Assembly (NCBI RefSeq): GCF_949987515.2
Contig: NC_082688.1
Span: 77,132,731-77,196,730 of the forward strand
Source: Delphinus delphis
Taxonomy: Eukaryota; Chordata; Mammalia; Artiodactyla; Delphinidae
Length of the DNA: 64,000 bases
Reading direction: 5' to 3'
This document shows positions 45,944 through 57,905 of this stretch, in pieces (positions within the stretch are counted from its first letter, which is position 1; every line of letters begins with the position of its first letter). Below the pieces are notes generated by a model. It was not told where the DNA came from and searched no databases. It was given only the letters and a program-made list of their open reading frames with translations. The position numbers and the translations under genes are program-made.

Positions 45944-46489
45944 GAAGATTGGAAAGAAATATTTTTAAGTGCATTAAAATGTTGAGTAGATATCACTGAT
46001 TGGTAGAATGCAAGGTTATTTTAATGTTCATCTTCCCTCTTTTCCATATATTGCAAAATTCAGAAATACATACTTTTCTCATTACTATTTAAGTAAGAGC
46101 TACTAGTTATAAATATGGCAGTGGTCATATTTCAGGGTAGGACTGTGAAAGAGCAATGCTCTGAAGTCTCCTTAAAGACAAAAGTAGGAATAAAGGGAGA
46201 ATGCCTTTTCCTACTCAATTGGCTTAAAATTATTCTTAAAAACTGAAGCTGGAATGCTCAAAAATGGGAATGCTTTAGTGACTGATGAATTGTTATTGGA
46301 CAGCTTTGTGATTATAGTTTCTATAAATGATGCAGCCTTCAGTTAAGAATTAGATTAACATAAACTTCCACCTTGACATATCGTGATTTTTAAGCACCTG
46401 GCATGCTGAGCTCTTCCTAGAGTTTGTAATTCAACTGGAAATTTTAAATAGCCTTTGAAATGTAGGTCGAGTTTCCAAATTATTTTTTA
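45708..46489. other. Unclassified intergenic DNA with TA/TG microsatellite
   Basis: A compound (TA)n(TG)n(TA)n repeat occupies 45901-45943. The rest is unclassified. Confidence 0.5.
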
Positions 46490-46883
46490 TTGTATATTTT
46501 ATTTTATTTTTTAACATCTTTATTGGAGTATAATTGCTTTACAATGGTGTAGTAGTTTCTGCTTTATAACAAAGTGAATCAGTTATACATATATATATAT
46601 CCCCATATCTCTTCCCTCTTGCATCACTCTTCCCTCCCACCCTCCATATCCCACCCCTCTAGGTAGTCACAAAGCACTGAGCTGATCTCCCTGTGCTATG
46701 TGGCTGCTTCACACTAGCTATCTATTTTACGTTTGGTAGTGTATATATGTCCATGCCACTCTCGCACTTTGTCCCAGCTTACCCTTCCCCTTCCCCTTAT
46801 CCTCAAGTCCATTCTCTAGTAGGTCTGTGTCTTTATTCCCGTCTTGCCCCTAGGTCCTTTATGACCATTTTTTGGTTTGTTTT

Positions 46884-49800
46884 TTAGATTCCATATATAT
46901 GTGTTAGCATACGATATTTGTTTTTCTCTTTCTGACTTCACTCTGTTGACAGACTCTAGGTCCATTCACCTCACTACAAATAACTCAATTTCATTTCTTT
47001 TTATGGCTGAGTACTATTCCATTGTATATATATGCCACATCTTCTTTATTCATTCATCTGTTGATGGACACTAAGATTGCTTCCATATCCTGGCTATTGT
47101 AAATAGAGCTGCAGTGAATATTGTAGTACATGACTCTTTTTGAATTACAGTTTTCACAGAGTATATGCCCAGTGGTGGGATTGCTGGGTCCTATGGTAGT
47201 TCTACTTTTTGATTTTTAAGAAAACTCGATACTGTTCTCCATAGTGGCTGTATCAATTTACATTCCCACCAACAGTGCAAGAGGGTTCCCTTTTTTTCTC
47301 CACACCATCTCCAGCATTTATTGTTTGTAGATTTTTTGATGATGGCCATTCTGACCTGTGTGAGATGATATCTCATTGTAGTTTTGATATGCATTTCTCT
47401 AATGATTAATGAAGTTGAGCATTCTTTCATGTGTTTGTTGGCAATCTGTATATCTTCTTTGGAGAAATGTCTATTTAGGTCTTCTGCCCATTTTTGGATT
47501 GGGTTGTTGGTTTTTTTTAATATTGAGATGCATGAGCTGCTTGTAAATTGTGGAGATTAACCCTTTGTCAGTTGCTTCATTTGAAATTATTTTCTCCCAT
47601 TCTGAGGGTTGTCTTTTCGTCTTGTTTATGGTTTCCTTTGCTGTGCAAAAGCTTTTAAGTTTCATTAAAAGCTTTTTTTTTTTTATTTGTTTATTTGTTT
47701 TTTTGTTTATTTTTGTTTTTATTTCCACTTCTCTAGGCGGTGGGTCTAAAAGGATCTTGCTGTGATTTATGTCATAGAGTGTTCTGCCTATATTCTGCTC
47801 TAAGAGTTTGATAGTATCTGGCCTTACGTTTAGGTCTTTAATCCATTTTGAGTTTATTTTTGTGTATGGTGTTAGGGAGTGTTATAATTTCATTCTTTTA
47901 CATGTAGCTGTCCAGTTTTCCCAGTACCACTTATTGAAGGGGCTGTCTTTTCTGCATTGTGTATTCTTGCCTCCTTTATCAAAGATAAGGGGACCATATG
48001 TGTGTGGGTTTATCTCTGGGCTTTCTATCCTGTTCCATTGATCTATATTTCTATTTTTGTGCCAGTACCATACTGTCTTGATTGCTGTAGCTTTGTAGTA
48101 TAGTGTGAAGTCAGGGAGCCTGATTCCTCCAGCTCTGTTTTTCTTTCTCAGGATTGCTTTGGCTATTTGGGGTGTTTTGTGTTTCCTTACAAGTTGTGAA
48201 TTTTTTTGTTCTAGTTAGGTGAAAAATGCCAGTGGTTGTTTGATAGGGATTGCATTGAATCTGTAGATTGCTTTGGTTATTATACTCATTTTCAAAATGT
48301 TTATTCTTCTAATCCAAGAACATGGTATATCTCTCCATCTATTTGTATCATCTTTAATTTCTTTCATCAGTGTCTTATGATTTTCTGCATACAGGTCTTT
48401 TGTCTCCTTAGGTAGGTTTATTTCTAGATATGTTATTCTTTTTGTTGCAATGTAAATGGGAGTGTTTTCTTAATTTTACTTTCAGATTTTTCATCATTAG
48501 TGTATAGGAATGCAAGAGATTTCTGTGCAATAATTTTGTATCCTGCTAGTTTACCAAATTCATTGATTAGTTCTCGTAGTTTTCTGGTAGCATCTTTAGG
48601 ATTCTCTATGTATAGTATCATGTCTTCCGCAAACAGTGACAGCTTTACTTCTTCTTTTCCGATTTGGATTTCTTTTATTTCTTTTTCTTCTCTGTTGTGG
48701 CTAAAACTTCCAAAACTATGTTGAATAATAGTGGTGAGAGTTGGCAATCTTGTCTTGTTCCTGATCTTAGTGGAAATGGTTTCAGTTTTTCACCATTGAA
48801 AATGATGTTGGCTGTGGGTTTGTCAAATATGGCCTTTCTTATGTTGAGGTAAGTTCCCTCTATGCCTACTTTCTGGAGGGTTTTTATCATAAGTGGGTGT
48901 TGAATTTTGTCAAAAGATTTTTCTTCATCTATTGAGATAATCATATGGTTTTTCTCCTTCAATTTGTTAATATGGTGTATCACATTGATTGATTTGTGTA
49001 TATTGAAGAATCCTTGCATTCCTGGGACAAACCCCACTTGATCATGGTGTATAATCCTATTAATATGCTGTTGGTTTCTGTTTGCTAGTATTTTGTTGAG
49101 GATATTTGCATCTATGTTCATCAGTGATATTGGCTTATAGTTTTCTTTCTTTGTGACATCTTTGTCTGGGTTTGGTGTCAGGGTGATGGTGGCCTTGTAG
49201 AATGAGTTTGGGAGTGTTACTCCCTCTGCTATATTTTGGAAGAATTTGAGAAAGATAGGTGTTAACTCTTCTCTAAATGTTTGAAAAATTTTCCTGTGAA
49301 GCCATCTGGTCCTGGACTTTTGTTTGTTGAAAGACTTTAATCACAGTTTCAATTTCAGTGCTTGTGATTGGTCTGTTCATATTTTCTATTTCTTCCTGGT
49401 TCAGTCCTGGCAGGTTGTGCATTTATAAGAATTTGTCCATTTCTTCCAGGTTGTCCATTTTATTGGCATATATTTGCTTGTAGTAATCTATCATGATCCT
49501 TTGTATTTCTGCCGTGTCAGTTGTTACTTCTCTTTTTTCATTTCTAATTCTATTTACTTGAGTCTGCTCCCATTTTTTCTTGATGAGTCTGGCTAATGCG
49601 TTATCAATTTAGTTTATCTTCTCAAAGAACCAGCTTTTCGTTTTATTGATCTTTGCTATTGTTTCCTTCATTTCTTTTTCTTTTATTTCTAATCCTATCT
49701 TTATGATTTCTTTCCTTCTGCTAACATTGGTTTTTTTTTGTTGTTGTTGTTCTTCTTTCTGTAATTGCTTTATGTGTAAGGTTAGGTTGTTTATTTGGGA

Positions 49801-50731
49801 TTTTCCTTGTTTCTTGTGGTAGGATTGTATAGCTATAAGCTTCCCTCTTAGAACTGCTTTGGCTGCATCCCATAGGCTTTTGATCGTCGTGTTTTCATTG
49901 TCATTTGTTTCTAGGTATATTTTGATTTCGTCCTTCGTTTCTTCAAGTGATCTCTTGGTTATTAGGTGCATACTGTTTTTCCTCCATGTGTTTGTATTTT
50001 TTACAGTGTTTTTCCTGTAATTTATACCTTGTCTCATAGCTTTGTGGTTGGAAAAGATACTTGATGCAATTTCAATTTTCTTAAATTTACCAAGGCTTGA
50101 TTTGTGATCCAGGATATGATCTATCCTGGAGAATGTTCCCTGAGCACTTGAGAAGAAAGTGTATTCTGGTGTTTTTGGATGGAATGTCCTATAAATATCA
50201 GTTAAGTCCATCTTGTATAATGTATCATTTAAAGCTTGTGTTTCCTTACTTATTTTCATTGTGGATGATCTGTCCATTGGTGAAAGTGGGGTGTTAAAAG
50301 TCCCCTACTATGATTGTGTTACTGTCGATTTCCCCTTTTATGTCTCTTAGTATTTGCCTTATGTATTGAGGTGTTCCTAATTTGGGTGCATAAATATTTA
50401 CAATTGTTATATCTTCTTCTTGGATTGGTCCCTTGATCATTATGTAGTGTCCTTCTTTGTCTCTTGTAATACTCTTTGTTTTAATGTCTATTTTGTCTGA
50501 TATGAGAATTGGTACCCCAGCTTTCTTTTGATTTCCAGTTGCATGGAATATCTTTTTCCATCCCCTCACTTTCCGTCTGTATGTGTCCATAGGTCTGAAG
50601 TGGGTCTCTTATAGACAGCATATATACAGGTCTTGTTTTTGTATCCATTTAGCCAGTCTATGTCTTTTGTATGGAACCTTTAATCCATTTACTTTTAAGG
50701 CAATTATCAATATGTGTGTTCCTGTTATCAT
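46884..50731 (-). pseudogene. LINE-1 ORF2 (endonuclease/reverse transcriptase) pseudogene, copy 3
   Basis: ATG at 50731 and TAA at 46884-46886 give about 1282 codons, close to the usual 1275. The endonuclease is visible as RKVRGWKKIF, NIYAPKLGTPQYIRQ and IIVGDF (50590-50294), then MDLTDIYRTFHP, FSRIDHILDHK and SNHKAM (50277-49609). The last is normally SDH, so a catalytic aspartate is replaced by asparagine. RT motifs: [31 protein letters not shown] (49121-48675) and, after a frameshift, [15 protein letters not shown] (about 48640), where the FADD catalytic pair has become FAED. The C-terminal part is broken by further shifts. Inactive. Confidence 0.92.
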
Positions 50732-50789
50732 TTTCTTAATTGTTTTGGGCTTGTTATTGTAGGTCTTTTCCTTCTCTTGTGTTTCCTGC

Positions 50790-51687
50790 CTAGAGAAGTT
50801 GCTTTAGCCTTTGTTGTAAAGCTGGTTTGGTGGTGCTGAATTGTCTTACCTTTTGCTTGTCTGTAAAGGTTTTAATTTCTCTGTCAAATCTGAATGAGAT
50901 CCTTGCTGGGTAGAGTAATCTTGGTTGTAGTTTTTTCCCCTTCATCACTTTAAATATGTCCTGCCGCTCCCTTCTGGCTTGCAGAGTTTCTGCTGAAAGA
51001 TCATCTGTTAAGCTTATGGGGATTCCCTTGTATGTTATTTGTTGTTTTTCCCTTGCTGCTTTTAATATGTTTTCTTTGTATTTAATTTTTGATACTTTGA
51101 TTAATATGTGTCTTGGCGTGTTTCTCCTTGGATTTATCCTGTATGGACTCTCTCTGATCCTAGACTTGATTAACTATTTCCTTTCCCATATTAAGGAAGT
51201 TTTCAACTATAATCTCTTCAAATATTTTCTCCATCCCTTTCTTTATCTCTTCTTCTTCTGGGATCGCTATAATTCGAATGTTCATGTGTGTAATGTTGTC
51301 CCAGAGGTCTCTGGGACAGAGACTGTCCTCAATTCTTTTCATTCTTTTTTCTTTATTCTGCTCTGCAGTAGTTATTTCCACTGTTTTATCTTCCAGGTCA
51401 CTTAGCCGTTCTTCTGCCTCAGTTATTCTGCTATTGATCCCTTCTGGAGAATTTTTAATTTCATTTATTGTGTTGTTCATCACTGTTTGTTTGCTCTTCA
51501 GTTCTTCTAGGACCTTGTTAAACGTTTCTTGTACTTTCTTCATTCTATTTCCAAGATTTTAGATCATCTTTACTATCATTATTCTGAATTATTTTTCATG
51601 TAGATTGCCTATTTCCTCTTCATTTGTGAGGTGTGGTGGGTTTTTACCTTGCTCCTTCATCTGCTCTATGTTTCTCTGTCTTCTCAT
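50790..51687 (-). pseudogene. LINE-1 ORF1 pseudogene, copy 3
   Basis: The proposed start is the ATG at 51687 (51685-51687), giving MRRQ..., with a second in-frame methionine at 51660; the stop is near 50790, giving about 299 codons. Coiled-coil segment ELKSKQTVMNNTINEIKNS and ITEAEERLSDLEDK (51543-51400), RRM start RMKRIEDSL..DLWDNI with a three-residue insertion (CPR), then IIAIPEEEE and ENFLNMGKEIVNQV. The frame breaks near 51160. The C-terminal IPISLTDDLS-type and LQARRERQD region (about 50986-50960) is in another frame and has R in place of the usual W. Confidence 0.88.
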
Positions 51688-52190
51688 TTTTCTTAACTTC
51701 ATTTTTTTAGGGTCTCCTTTTCACAGGCTGCAGGTTCGTAGTTCCTGTTGTTTTTGGTGTCTGTCACCCGTGGCTAAGGTTGGTTCAGTGGGTTGTGTAG
51801 GCTTCCTGGTGGAGGGGACTAGTGCCTGTGTTCTGGTGGTTGAGGCTGGATCTTGTCTTTCTGTTGGGCAGGTCCATGTCTCGTGGTGTGTTTTGGGGGT
51901 GTCTGTGGCCTTATTATGATTTTAGGCATCCTGTCTGCTAATGGGTGGGGTTGTGTCCCTGTCTTTCTAGTTGTTTGGCATAGGATGTCCATCACTGTAG
52001 CTTGCTGGTCATTGAGTGGACCTGGGTGTTGGTGTTGAGATGGAGATCTCTGGGAGATTTTCGCCATTTGATATTACATGGATCTGGGAGGTCTCTTGTG
52101 GACCAGTGTCCTGAGCTTGCCTCTCCCACCTCAGAGGCACAGCCCTGATGCCTGGCTGGAGCACCAAGAGCCTGTCATCCACACAGCACA

Positions 52191-53508
52191 CACAGGGCTT
52201 CGGGCTTCTCAGCGATAGTCTCTGGTTCTTTCACAGAATGGTTCACTCACTCCTTACATTTGTTTGGACAATCCTTATTAAACTGTGGTCACCTGAGGAG
52301 GGCTCAGTGTCCACCAATCCAATCTCTCTTATTTTTTTGATCTCAGATATCTCTATATCTTGCCTCATTGAAAACAGCAATAGGTAATATCCTCTCTGAA
52401 TACTGTTACCTCCTCATAGCACTCAACAGCAGGGTGTATGGAGCTTTTACAGAGGGTCTCGACAAGCAGGCAGTCCTGGGATACCAACAACAACTCTGTC
52501 ATTATGTCTTCATCAACCAAATGAACAACGCCAATGTGGGACCCAGGACCACTCACTCATTGGAAGAATCCCAGGTTCAGGCAGGGGACAGGCAGAGTGC
52601 AGGTAATATCTAGATATTGCTTGACACAGACAATTAATCTGCCAGCATCTTGATCTTGGAGTTCCCAGCCTCGAGAACTTTACAGACTGTTCTCAATCGC
52701 TTTCCCTTCTTTGCTGAGCTTCAAAGCAATAATAAGAAAAGAGACTTCACAACAACTGGTCCTGGTCTGTGGCCTTCCAAGATCTTGGCACCTGGGAAGT
52801 GAAAGGCAGAGGGAGGGAGTGTGGGGCAGGAGCAGCTCATGGGCATGTGCCCACGGGAGTGGCTGCCTGAGGGACCCCCACTGTGTATTTTAAAATGGGA
52901 TTTATTTATGGACTTTTTTAATGTCTCAGAAGAACACTGATAAATCCCAATAATACCATTGCTGTTGAAGCATTTCCAAGTTAGGTGAGATTGGGGAATA
53001 CCGAACATGTCAAAAAAGGAGATGTATTATTTGATGGTATACATAATTTCCAAGAATAGCCAAAATAATCTGAAAACCTACTTTGGGCCAGACACATATT
53101 TAAATGATTCAGCAAAACTTGGAAGAAAAGAAGTGTTTATTTTTTTGGTTGTTTATTAGCATTTTTAAAGGTGTTTTTCTACCAGATTAAACAATAATGC
53201 TAATTTGAATTATAAGGCAGTACTTCAACTTGAGAAGTGTGACAGTGTTCACTTTGGTATAATGATTTTTATTTCTTTTAATTGTAAAAGTGATTTTTTT
53301 TAAAAGCCTAGCGAGGGCTAGTACTAATTCTAGGTGTCAATTTAATATCCCTAAGAAAACTAAAAGGCTCTGTTCATATCTGTTCATTAGGCCGAGATTG
53401 TTCATACAGGAAACCCTAAGCATTCCTCAAAAATAAAATTGCTAGAATTAGTAAGTGAATTTAGCTAAGCTAAAGTATTCCTGGTCAATATACAAAACAA
53501 AATAAACA
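52191..53508. other. Unclassified intergenic DNA flanking L1 copy 3
   Basis: No gene is recognised. 52440-52600 has several 60-80 codon frames on both strands without family resemblance. 52790-52880 is locally G-rich. Confidence 0.4.
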
Positions 53509-53735
53509 GGGACTTACCTGGTGGCGCAGTGGTTGAGAGTCTGCCTGCCGATGCAGGGGACACGGGTTCGTGCCCCAGTCCAGGAAGATCCCACATGCCG
53601 CGGAGCGGCTGGGCCCATGAGCCATGGCTGCAGAGCCTGTGCTCCGCAACGGGAGGCCACAACAGTGAAGGGCCCGCATACCACAAAAAAAACCAAAACC
53701 AACCAAACAAACAAAAAAATAAACAAACAAAAACA
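53509..53735 (+). mobile_element. CHR-2-type SINE with 15-nt internal deletion
   Basis: CHR-2 with a slightly altered start (GGGACTTACCTGG), A box TGGCGCAGTGG, B box GGTTCGTGCCC and an A-rich tail containing CCAAAACC/AAAC units (53684-53735). It lacks 15 nt (CGCGTCCGGAGCCTG) after GAGCCTG at 53633-53639, the same deletion as in the copy at 56434-56617, and a further 2 nt in GGGAGAGGCC. Confidence 0.95.
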
Positions 53736-53869
53736 GCTATATATCCCTTTTATCCTACAGAATTTGTTTTACCATTTCTTTTAGTGCAGATTGATGAGAT
53801 AAATTCTTTTACTTTTTGCCCATCTAAAAAGTATTTATTTCACCTTTATAACTTAATACTTTCTTTTTA

Positions 53870-54290
53870 TAGCTTTTACAATACAGCATAATTTATATAA
53901 GTAAAATTCACCCTATTTATTATATAGTTCTGAGAGTTTTGACAAATATTTACTATCTATAACCAACACCGCATTCAGGATACAGAACAATTTCATCACC
54001 CCACAAAATTACACTGTGCGCAGTTGTAGTCACCTGTCCTGCCACCCACAGTCCCTGGTAACCACTGATTTATTTTCTATCCTATTGCTTTGCCTTTTTA
54101 AAAATGTCATATAAATTGAATGCTGCAGTATGTGGCTTTTTAAGCCTGGCCTCTCTCACTTAGCATAATGCATTTCAGATTTATTCATGTTGTAATTGTA
54201 TTAATACTTTGTTCCTCTTTATTGCTGTTATATGCCGGTATCATAGTTTATCCATTACCCAGTTGAGGGACCTATTAGTTGTTTCCAGTT
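53870..54290 (-). mobile_element. Old LINE-1 3'UTR/ORF2 end, antisense
   Basis: Complement of an L1M 3' region: 'ttttgacaaatatttactatctataaccaacaccgcattcaggatacagaacaatttcatcacccc' (53938-54001), 'ccctggtaaccactg' (54052) and 'cttagcataatgcatttcagatttattcatgttg' (54160). It is similar to the piece at 12655-13822. Confidence 0.82.
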
Positions 54291-54879
54291 TTTATGGTTC
54301 TTATTTGTACCTTCAGGGAAATAGAAGTTTATTTTATTTTTTCTCAGGAGGCTTTGTTCTCTGGAGAGATAGGAGAGACATACTCAGGTAAAGTTTTGTG
54401 CTTCTCCAGCTGTAGTTGGTGTTCCCCTCCCAGAACCCTGCACCACAAGGGGGACTTTCTTAGATCTCAGGGGGATTTCCCTGATCTTTCTTTTGAGCAC
54501 TGGGTTAAGTCTGTGAAGAAGATCCTGCAAGTAACTGGGAATATCCCTTGTGTCTGTGGTTCTTTGGGGTTATATTTTCTCATCACCTCACTCTCAGCCT
54601 TTAACAATTTGGTAAATATTTACCTGAATTATTAGAAGTTTGTATGTAATCTGTCATCTGCCCCAGAGGAACAACCACTTAGGTCTTGTCTCTTCTTAGC
54701 TGTACTTGATTTCCTTAGACTTTGGGTGAGTTGGGTTGTCCTGTAACCACGACTCAGATGGGTTCAGAGAAGCTTTGACATTTTAGATTATATAGTGACC
54801 TGGGTTTCTGTTGTTGTTGTTATATATGTGGGAGTAATGCTCTTTCAAAGTTTCTAACATCCTAAAGAGAAGTCAGAAA
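54291..54879. other. Unclassified DNA between L1 and HAL1-like pieces
   Basis: May be a decayed HAL1/L1 3' part in antisense orientation. The 118-codon plus frame at 54279-54635 is not recognisable as a protein. Confidence 0.4.
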
Positions 54880-55730
54880 GCACCTCACCTTTATTTTTAA
54901 AGGATGCTTCAGCCAAGTGTACATTATACTTCAACACTTTAAAATATATCATTCGGTTGTCTTTGGTTTCCATTCTTTTTCAAAAAAGTTAAGATGTTCT
55001 TATCATTGTTCACCTACATGTAATGTTTCTTATTTCACTACTTGCCTCTGCGATTTTCTTTTTAACCTTTGTTTTTAGCACTTTGACTAACATGTACCTA
55101 GGTATGTTTTTCTTTTTATTTATTCTGTTTGGATTTCTCTGAACATCTGGGATATGTGCTTTTGTCATTAAATTTTAAAAAAAATTCTGGCCATTACCAA
55201 TTCAAATATACTTCTTACCCACTCTTTTTCCTTTTCATCAGGAATTCAATTTGCATGCATATTAGATTGTTTCATTTTGTCCCATAGATGCCAGATATTT
55301 TACTGAATTTTTTCACGAGTTTTGTTCTTTGTGTTTTAGTTTGGTGAATTTCTATTGGACTGCATTCTATTTAGCTGATCCTTTCCTCAAATGAGTTTGT
55401 TCTGCTAAGTCTTTTAATGGAATTATTTATCTCATATCACATTTTTTAGTTCTATTATTTTGGGGGAGTGCTTTTTTATGGTCATCTATTGAAATTCTCC
55501 ATCTGTTCATCATGTTAACCATATTTAACACTGTAACCATACAAACTCCCTGTTGGATCATGTTAAAGTCCTCATCTGATAATCCTAATATCTGTGTCAC
55601 ATCTGAATTTTTCCTGATGACTATTTTATCTTTTGGCAATGTATGATGTTTACTTGATGTGTTCTGCACTTTATAATTTTTATTGAATGTCAGATTTTTT
55701 TCACAAAACTCTAGAGACTAAAGTAAATAA
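54880..55730 (-). mobile_element. Ancient HAL1/L1 ORF1-type fragment, antisense
   Basis: The plus strand reads as the complement of ORF1 in order: 'tagcactttgactaacatgtacctaggtatg' (55076), 'tattctgtttggatttctctgaacatctgggat' (55120), 'ttctggccattaccaattcaaatata' (55186), 'cttttcatcaggaattcaatttgcatgcatattag' (55233) and 'ttcattttgtcccatagatgcc' (55271). These correspond to the C-terminal and coiled-coil coding blocks of L1M/HAL1. No open frame remains. Confidence 0.7.
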
Positions 55731-56433
55731 TATTTATGCCCAGAAATGTGAAATTCTCTTCTGGCTTTCAGGTGTTATTGTAGGGTTAATCCAATTTGTT
55801 ATGTGAGTTTGTTGTTGCTTTATTTAGCTTTGCTCCATTACAAGTTTCAATTATTTTTTAAGTGATGTTCTGCTTCTCCATTGGATTTTGTCATGCCCTG
55901 CATTTCTGCTCCACAGAGGGCTTTCTTTCTGTGCTCCTGACTTCTTTCCCAGTGGTAGACTGCTGTTGTTATCACTCTATATTCACAAGGTTCATATGGG
56001 GGGATACCTTACTTCTCCTGCCTCAATATGAGGCAGGCTCTGTGTACCTGATCCTCAGGAATGGGGTTCTCTCAGCCTCCCTGCTCTTCCTCTGTCAGTA
56101 CATAGTCTGGAGCACAGGCAGGTTTTGTGTTTCTCCCCCAAGTGGCAGTGGCAAGAGTACTCCAACTTGCACAGGGTCCTGGGCATGAGTGAGTTTCCTG
56201 CTCCTTCCCAGTGACAGCAGAACCTTGCCACTTATTTGTGCAGAGTCCAGGATGTGTGGATTTCCTGTCCCTCCTTCAGAAGTGGATAACTTCTGCTTCC
56301 TGTCAGTGCAGGGTTTGAGGCAGATAGGTTTCCTGTTCCATGTCTATCAGTAAACATCTTCTTCCATGCACCTGAGAAATGTCCAGGACACAGCCAGTTT
56401 TTACGTCCAGCTTCCAGCAGGAACCAAGCTATC
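55731..56433. other. Unclassified DNA, possibly HAL1 5' region
   Basis: A region of alternating C/T-rich and G-rich text. The open frame 55862-56188 (108 codons) has no recognisable domain. It could continue the HAL1-like element. Confidence 0.4.
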
Positions 56434-56626
56434 CTTTTTTTTTTTTTTTGCGGTAGGCAGGCCTCTCACTGTTGTGGCCTCTCCCACTGCAGAGCACAGG
56501 CTCAGCGGCTATGGCTCACGGGGCCAGCCGCTCCACAGCATGTGGGATCTTCCCGGACCGGGGCACGAACCCGTGTCCCCTGCATCGGCAGGCGGACTCT
56601 CAACCACTGCGCCACCCCCAAGCTAT
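56424..56626 (-). mobile_element. CHR-2-type SINE, inverted, with 15-nt internal deletion
   Basis: Poly-A tail as T-run 56434-56449; body to about 56617, where the first roughly 11 bases of the SINE are missing. A 9-bp duplication CCAAGCTAT occurs at 56424-56432 and 56618-56626. The 15-nt deletion seen at 53509 is also here (CAGGCTC at 56497-56503 runs directly into AGCGGC). Confidence 0.95.
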
Positions 56627-57239
56627 GCTTTGTATTCTTCATTGTCTATAGAGTGGAAAGGCTACGTCACCCTTAAATTAAGGCAAGTCTTGTGTGCCTG
56701 GACCATATAGGGACTCTCTCTCAAGCGTGCTTCACTTCTCCAATCTTTCTTACCCATAATCAGTAGAGGCTTAGGGGAGAAATGTGATGAATGGTATAGA
56801 CTCTTATTGTATCTGGGGCTCCCTGGGATTCTAAACTGTCATAGTAACCCATATTGGGCCTTAAATAATTCATTTTAATTTCAGCTGTTTTCTTCCAACC
56901 TGCTTTTATGGTGATGACCTTTTTTTTCTACTAGCTTACAAAAAGTGAAATAATTCATATTCCTGTCTCTCTTAGAAGAGGATTTGAACGCTTTGGATTT
57001 CAGTTTGCTGGGTTACTGTACAACCTTGACTCTTTGATAGCCTGAAAAAAATTATGACTTTGTACAGTACATGGTTTGTCCTCATCATTAAGGTGGAATT
57101 GATATGTTTCTGAAATTTTCTACGTCTCAGGCAGAATTGGAAGTTTAATTGCATTTCTAAATAATGATAACTGAAAATTAAAAAACACTATTAATAGTAG
57201 TTTCACAACATGATCCATTTAACAAATTATTTAAGAACT
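56627..57239. other. Unclassified intergenic DNA
   Basis: No gene or repeat is recognised. Confidence 0.4.
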
Positions 57240-57610
57240 TTACAGTGAAAACAATAAAATATTGCTGAGATACATTAAATAATATATAAGTAAGTGGATT
57301 GATATACCATGTTTATTTTTGGAAAGCTCAATATCTAAAATTTCCACTCCTCAAAGTTATCTAAATGTGATCCCAATCCAAATTCCAAAGACTTTACTCA
57401 TGGTAAGAATTGAAAATATAATTCTAAAATGTATGCAGAAATGCAAAATCTGAAAATCACTAAGGCATTCTGGAAGAACAGAAGTTGAGGGATTTATAAT
57501 ACTTGATTTGAAGACTTATTTAAAGCTCTAGTAATCAAGTGACTATGGTGTTGGTGAAAGGATAATCAAATACAATAATGCATCAGGATAGAGTCCACAA
57601 AAAACTAGCT
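57240..57610 (+). mobile_element. Old LINE-1 ORF2 fragment, sense
   Basis: Sense ORF2 blocks in order: 'ataccatgtttatttttggaaagctcaatatc' (57304), 'gatcccaatccaaattcca' (57370), 'gttgagggatttataatacttgatttgaagacttatttaaagctctagtaatcaag' (57483) and 'gtgttggtgaaaggataatc' (57550). It is heavily diverged and lies directly before an L2. Confidence 0.85.
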
Positions 57611-57905
57611 TTTATTTATCAAATTTCAAGCTCAAGTCACTTTCTCACTAAAATCTGACTCCTGAAACTCTAACAGATTCCTCTACTAAACCCTTTCACT
57701 GTCCTCTGTCTTTTCCTCTACTTCATGGTACTTATCATAGCAATATTAAGTAATTAATTCCATAATTATTTGTTTATTGTTAGTGTTCCCCATGAGACCA
57801 TATATTCACAGTGGGAAGTGTGTCTCTTTTGTTCATGGGTATGTTAAGAGTTAATACAATGATTGGCACATATTAGGTGTTTAATAAATCCAAATGAATG
57901 AGAGA
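57611..57905 (+). repeat. L2 (LINE-2) 3' end
   Basis: 'catggtacttatcatagcaatattaagtaattaattcc', 'ccccatgagaccatatattcacagtgggaagtgtgtctcttttgttcatggg' and 'caatgattggcacatattaggtgtttaataaatccaaatgaatgag' match the L2 3' end in sense orientation. Confidence 0.82.

Larger units (their letters stand above)
46508..52190 (-). mobile_element. LINE-1 copy 3, most complete in the window, antisense
   Basis: About 5.7 kb. The 3' end is at about 46511 (TTAACATCTTTATTGG, complement of the L1 terminus) next to a T-rich tail (46490-46510). In minus-strand order: partial 5'UTR (52190 to 51688), ORF1 (51687-50790), a 58-nt spacer, ORF2 (50731-46884) and 3'UTR. The 5' end stops in the 5'UTR near the block complementary to TGTGTGGATGACAGGCTC, so the distal promoter part is missing. 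No clear target-site duplication was found. A (TTTG)n-like expansion sits at 47672-47715. Confidence 0.95.

Noticed and set aside
54279..54635. 118-codon plus-strand frame
   Set aside because: It begins inside an antisense L1 remnant, has no recognisable domain, and lies in a region of decayed retroelements.
55862..56188. 108-codon plus-strand frame, cysteine- and serine-rich
   Set aside because: It lies next to or within an antisense HAL1-like repeat, with no domain and no supporting exon signals.
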